8,674 nt of DNA from Actinomycetes bacterium. GTDB lineage: Bacteria; Actinomycetota; Acidimicrobiia; Acidimicrobiales; RAAP-2. This document shows positions 6,493 to 8,674 of this stretch, one piece after another; within the stretch, counting starts at the first letter, position 1, and each line of letters begins with the position of its first letter. Position numbers and translations under genes: made by a program. The stretch lies in assembly GCA_021826655.1 (NCBI GenBank), contig JAKAZC010000103.1, positions 1-8,674 of the forward strand, in the 5' to 3' direction. A model generated the notes under the pieces. The model had not been told where the DNA came from and did no database searches. It saw only the letters and a list, made by a program, of their open reading frames with translations.

Positions 6493-7028
6493 GCCCGGCG
6501 GCCGGCGCCCGAGTCGTGGGGGGCCGATGCCGGGTTGAGCTGGCCGGCGAGGGCGACGAGCTCGCGCCCGGCGGGCCCCATCGGGTGCCCGGTCAGGTGT
6601 TCCAGCACCGTGATCGACTGGGGACCGGTGGGCAACCGGTCCGACCACAGCAGGTAGCCGGCGATCACGCCGCAGACCCGGTCGCCCAGCTCCTCCTGGT
6701 GCACCAGGACCCGCTCGCCCGAGGCCAGTCGGCCGTGGACGTCGCGGAAGACGTCACCGAGGACGCCCCGGACGTCGCCGGAGGTAGGGAGCGGGTAGTG
6801 CACGCTGGCCAGGGACTTCTCCTCGTAGGCCTGCAGATTGTGCGAGGAGGACAGCAGGGACACCACCCGGTTGAATCCCTGGACCTGGAGCCAGATGATC
6901 TCCTCCTGGCGCCGTACCTTCCGGTGGTTCGGGGCGAAGCCGCCGGGACGTTCGCTCATGGCCAGGCGATCCTTGATCACCCAGGTGAAGTTCCGCGGCG
7001 CGATCCCCGCCGCCCACTTGCCCTTCAC
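6489..7028 (-). CDS. Dual-specificity-phosphatase-fold protein with degenerate active site (putative pseudophosphatase)
   Basis: 179 aa, no signal peptide or membrane segment. The N-terminus PRNFTWVIKDRLAMSERPGG (residues 11-30) resembles the opening strands of cysteine-based dual-specificity/tyrosine phosphatases. It is followed by a helix, then GFNRVVSLL (51-59), VHYPLP (76-81, before the acid loop), a long helix at about 85-103 and GERVLVHQEELGDRVCGVIAGYLL (strand-loop-helix, from 104). The catalytic signature HCx5R(T/S)G aligns without gaps to H110-Q111-x5-R117-V-C-G, so the nucleophilic Cys is Gln, the loop glycine is lost, and Arg is kept. The Q111 codon is CAG at 6698-6696. By family knowledge this should abolish thiol-based catalysis. 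It is joined to folP (before) and folB (after) by GTGA overlaps, implying co-expression with folate enzymes. The fold call comes from motif reading only; function is unknown. Confidence 0.88.
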   Translation of the reverse strand: MKGKWAAGIAPRNFTWVIKDRLAMSERPGGFAPNHRKVRRQEEIIWLQVQGFNRVVSLLSSSHNLQAYEEKSLASVHYPLPTSGDVRGVLGDVFRDVHGRLASGERVLVHQEELGDRVCGVIAGYLLWSDRLPTGPQSITVLEHLTGHPMGPAGRELVALAGQLNPASAPHDSGAGRRA

Positions 7029-7873
7029 GTTCCGACCTCCGTATCCGGCCTCGTCCAGACGTCCCGGCCGGGTCCGGCCGGACGGCCCACCAGGAGGGCG
7101 GCCTGCACCGTGGCGGCCACGTCGTGGACCCGGACCATACCCGCCCCCTGCCGCAGTGCCCACGTGGCGGTGGCCAGCGAGCCCGGGAGCCGGTCGGACG
7201 GCGGCGCCGGTTCTCCTCGGGACCCGGCGGCGAGCTTCCCCAGGAAGGCCTTGCGGCTCGTCCCGACCAGGACCGGGTGACCCGTGGCGACCAGCACACC
7301 CAGCCGGGCGAGGAGCTCGAGGTTGTGGTCGACCGTCTTGCCGAAACCGATCCCCGGATCGATCCAGATCTCCGTCACCCCGCCGGCGCGGGCGGTGGCG
7401 GCACGGTCGGCGAGCAGGTCGCGCACCTCGGCCACGACGTCGGTGTAGCGCGGGTCGTCCTGCATGTCCGCCGGGGTGCCCTTCCGGTGCATGGCGACCC
7501 AACCGACCCCGTGGCGTGCGGCCACCGGCCACAACGAGGCCGATACGTCGTTGACCAGGGTCGCCCCGACCGCGACCGCCGCCTCGGCCACCGCCTCCTT
7601 GACCGTGTCCACCGAGACCCGCACGTGGGGGCTCAGGGCCTCGACGACCGGGACCACCCGGCGGAGCTCCTCCTCGACCGGCACCTCGACGGCGCCCGGG
7701 CGGGAGGACTCGCCGCCCACGTCGACGATGTCGGCACCCTCGGTGATCATCTCGTGGCCCCGTCGGATGGCGGACCCCGGCTCGAACCACTGGCCCCCGT
7801 CGGAGAACGAGTCCGGGGTGACGTTGAGGATCCCCATCACCAGGGCGCGTCCCACTGTGGCGGCTTCGGGCAT
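7025..7873 (-). CDS. folP: Dihydropteroate synthase
   Basis: Condenses 6-hydroxymethyl-dihydropterin pyrophosphate with p-aminobenzoate to dihydropteroate; the sulfonamide target. 282 aa TIM barrel with the motifs in order: LVMGILNVTPDSFSDGG at residues 11-27 (N17), DVGGESSRPG at 51-60, VSVDT at 86-90 (D89), VNDVSA at 107-112 (N108), MHRKGTP at 128-134, IDPGIGFGKT at 171-180 (D172), GTSRKAFLG at 204-212 (K208) and VRVHDV at 247-252 (R248). All expected pterin and phosphate contacts are present. The start is uncertain: the ATG at 7873 gives a normal N-terminus and sits 7 nt after a TACGCT box, whereas the GTG at 7945 would add 24 residues only 10 nt after folE, without a Shine-Dalgarno. I prefer 7873. 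The stop overlaps the next gene as GTGA. Confidence 0.97.
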   Translation of the reverse strand: MPEAATVGRALVMGILNVTPDSFSDGGQWFEPGSAIRRGHEMITEGADIVDVGGESSRPGAVEVPVEEELRRVVPVVEALSPHVRVSVDTVKEAVAEAAVAVGATLVNDVSASLWPVAARHGVGWVAMHRKGTPADMQDDPRYTDVVAEVRDLLADRAATARAGGVTEIWIDPGIGFGKTVDHNLELLARLGVLVATGHPVLVGTSRKAFLGKLAAGSRGEPAPPSDRLPGSLATATWALRQGAGMVRVHDVAATVQAALLVGRPAGPGRDVWTRPDTEVGT

Positions 7874-7880
7874 CCGCCCC

Positions 7881-7886
7881 AGCGTA
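7881..7886 (-). promoter_or_regulatory. Candidate -10 element for a leaderless folP transcript
   Basis: TACGCT fits the actinobacterial TANNNT -10 consensus, and its end is exactly 7 nt from the folP ATG at 7873. That is the spacing at which transcription would start on or next to the ATG, giving a leaderless mRNA, which is common in Actinobacteria (established for Mycobacterium). No convincing -35 box is visible about 17 nt upstream. It would explain the 82-nt gap in an otherwise overlapping operon and the lack of a good Shine-Dalgarno. Confidence 0.35.
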
Positions 7887-7955
7887 AACCAGGCCGGGAC
7901 GGGCCGCGACCGGACGCACGGGTCCGTGGCCGGCCACTCCGGCACCGGGTACGGC

Positions 7956-8525
7956 TCAGCGGCCGCGCACGAACTGCATGGCTTCGAACCTGGTCGCGGA
8001 GTCGCTCCGGAACAGGCCCCGCACGGCCGAGGTGACGGTCGAGGTGCCGGACTTCTTGACCCCCCGCATCGACATGCACAGGTGCTCGGCGTCGACCACG
8101 ACCAGGACGCCCTTGGGGTCGAGGGCGTCCTCGATCGCGTCGGCGATCTGGCTGGTCATGCGCTCCTGGACCTGGAGCCTCCGGGCGAAGCCGTCCACCA
8201 GGCGTGCCAGCTTGGACAAGCCGGTGATCCGGCCGTCCGACCCGGGGATGTACGCCACGTGGGCGCGGCCCATGAACGGGATCATGTGATGTTCGCACAG
8301 CGAGGCGAACGGGATGTCCCGCACCATCACCATCTCGTCGTGGTCAGCGGCGAAGGTCACCTCGAGGTGGTCTGCGGGGTTCTCGTCGAAGCCCACGAAG
8401 AGTTCCTCGTACATCCGTGCCACCCGTCCGGGTGTCATCGTCAGTCCGTCGCGGCCCGGATCCTCGCCGACGGCGGCGAGGATCTCGAGCACGGCGGCCT
8501 CGATCCGCTTCGTGTCCACGCTCAT
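7956..8525 (-). CDS. folE: GTP cyclohydrolase I
   Basis: Opens the imidazole ring of GTP and rearranges it to 7,8-dihydroneopterin triphosphate, the first step of folate synthesis. 189 aa, typical for the bacterial type I enzyme. Motifs: [19 protein letters not shown] at residues 28-46, [18 protein letters not shown] at 75-92, [21 protein letters not shown] at 101-121, and [19 protein letters not shown] from 148. The zinc ligands C77, H80 and C150 are all present (Cys110, His113, Cys181 in E. coli), so this is the zinc form and not the FolE2 family. The start is the ATG at 8525, fixed by a strong Shine-Dalgarno 7 nt upstream; a GTG at 8552 in the same frame lies ahead of that ribosome site and is less likely. 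It is the first recognisable gene of the operon. Confidence 0.98.
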   Translation of the reverse strand: MSVDTKRIEAAVLEILAAVGEDPGRDGLTMTPGRVARMYEELFVGFDENPADHLEVTFAADHDEMVMVRDIPFASLCEHHMIPFMGRAHVAYIPGSDGRITGLSKLARLVDGFARRLQVQERMTSQIADAIEDALDPKGVLVVVDAEHLCMSMRGVKKSGTSTVTSAVRGLFRSDSATRFEAMQFVRGR

Positions 8526-8532
8526 CGTCCGA

Positions 8533-8542
8533 TCACCTCTCC
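8533..8542 (-). promoter_or_regulatory. Strong Shine-Dalgarno of folE
   Basis: Minus strand reads GGAGAGGTGA, nine of ten matches to the full anti-Shine-Dalgarno complement AAGGAGGTGA allowing one internal change and the first base, then a 7-nt spacer and ATG at 8525. It is the strongest ribosome site in the window and decides the folE start over the upstream GTG at 8552. Confidence 0.8.
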
Positions 8543-8570
8543 ACTCGCCCACCGCCCCGCTGGCCGGAGC

Positions 8571-8593
8571 CGGTGCACCGTTCTACCCGGTGC
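8571..8593 (-). promoter_or_regulatory. Overlapping palindromes upstream of folE, possible operator or leader structure
   Basis: CGGTGCACCG at 8571-8580 is a perfect 10-bp palindrome. Its right half GCACCG (8575-8580) also forms an inverted repeat with CGGTGC at 8588-8593 across 7 nt, so two alternative hairpins share one arm. The location, 45-68 bases upstream of the folE ATG, suits an operator or leader structure. No known riboswitch (for example a THF type) can be recognised, and GC-rich chance is a real alternative. Confidence 0.25.
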
Positions 8594-8608
8594 CGCCTCC
8601 CGGCCGTG

Positions 8609-8628
8609 CCGGGCCCTCCGGGCCCCGG
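8609..8628. other. Strong GC hairpin upstream of folE
   Basis: CCGGGCCC (8609-8616) can pair with GGGCCCCGG (8620-8628) around a 3-nt loop with one bulged base. It could end transcription of an upstream gene or be part of the folE leader. There is no T-tract. The rest of 8526-8674 shows no gene I can name: one minus frame is open from the edge to a TAG at 8585-8583 and encodes a Gly/Pro/Arg-rich stretch that might be the low-complexity tail of an upstream protein. Confidence 0.3.
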
Positions 8629-8674
8629 CCACCCGGCGCACCGGTACCCCGGAACCAGCACCTAGGGTCCTGAG

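Noticed and set aside
6489..7937. A 482-aa protein fused upstream of the phosphatase-like domain
   Set aside because: The upstream part is Gly/Arg-rich out-of-frame reading of folP; the GTG at 7028 in the GTGA overlap starts the real gene.
8522..8674. An open minus-strand frame from the window edge ending in an ATGA overlap with the folE start
   Set aside because: It would fit the overlap pattern, but the 50 residues are Arg-rich without recognisable similarity, its codons are less GC3-biased, and the strong folE Shine-Dalgarno argues for independent initiation.
1..8674. tRNA, rRNA, CRISPR array, insertion sequence, phage or defence genes
   Set aside because: No cloverleaf, rRNA segment, spaced direct repeats, transposase motif or terminal inverted repeats were seen. 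The region looks like ordinary chromosomal biosynthetic DNA.

Overview
The window is about 8.7 kb of very GC-rich DNA with strong G/C third-position bias, many GTG starts and mostly TGA stops. The gene order resembles the folate-pantothenate-CoA cluster of Actinobacteria, and the details (nadB-nadC inside the cluster, no DUF3180 gene, no panD) suggest a lineage away from Mycobacterium, perhaps an uncultured member of class Acidimicrobiia. That placement is inference from composition and gene order only.

Almost the whole window is one minus-strand cofactor operon, read from right to left: folE (GTP cyclohydrolase I), folP (dihydropteroate synthase), a small phosphatase-fold protein of unknown role, folB (dihydroneopterin aldolase), folK (HPPK), a Rossmann/DUF2520 oxidoreductase-like protein, panC (pantothenate synthetase), nadB (L-aspartate oxidase), nadC (quinolinate phosphoribosyltransferase) and coaX (type III pantothenate kinase). 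Six of the nine junctions are exact 4-nt stop/start overlaps (five GTGA, one ATGA), so translation is probably coupled. The three junctions with gaps are folE/folP (82 nt), folK/DUF2520 (66 nt) and nadC/coaX (48 nt). The last two are followed by genes with recognisable Shine-Dalgarno sequences sharing the octamer TCGAAAGG, and folP may have its own leaderless promoter.

Functionally, folE-folB-folK-folP cover the pterin branch of folate synthesis except dephosphorylation of dihydroneopterin triphosphate. panC and coaX make and phosphorylate pantothenate towards CoA. nadB and nadC flank the nadA step in de novo NAD synthesis. panB, panD and nadA are not in the window.

At the left edge, a plus-strand fragment (ending at 268) looks like the C-terminus of a PQQ-like beta-propeller protein and appears frameshifted near base 30-37. 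It converges on coaX across a 69-nt spacer containing a GC-rich hairpin. At the right edge, the 149 bases upstream of folE hold palindromic, GC-rich sequence and no gene I can identify with confidence.

The most interesting item is the 179-aa protein between folP and folB. It reads like a dual-specificity (cysteine-based) phosphatase, but the HCx5R signature has become HQx5R, so it looks like a pseudophosphatase embedded in a folate operon.
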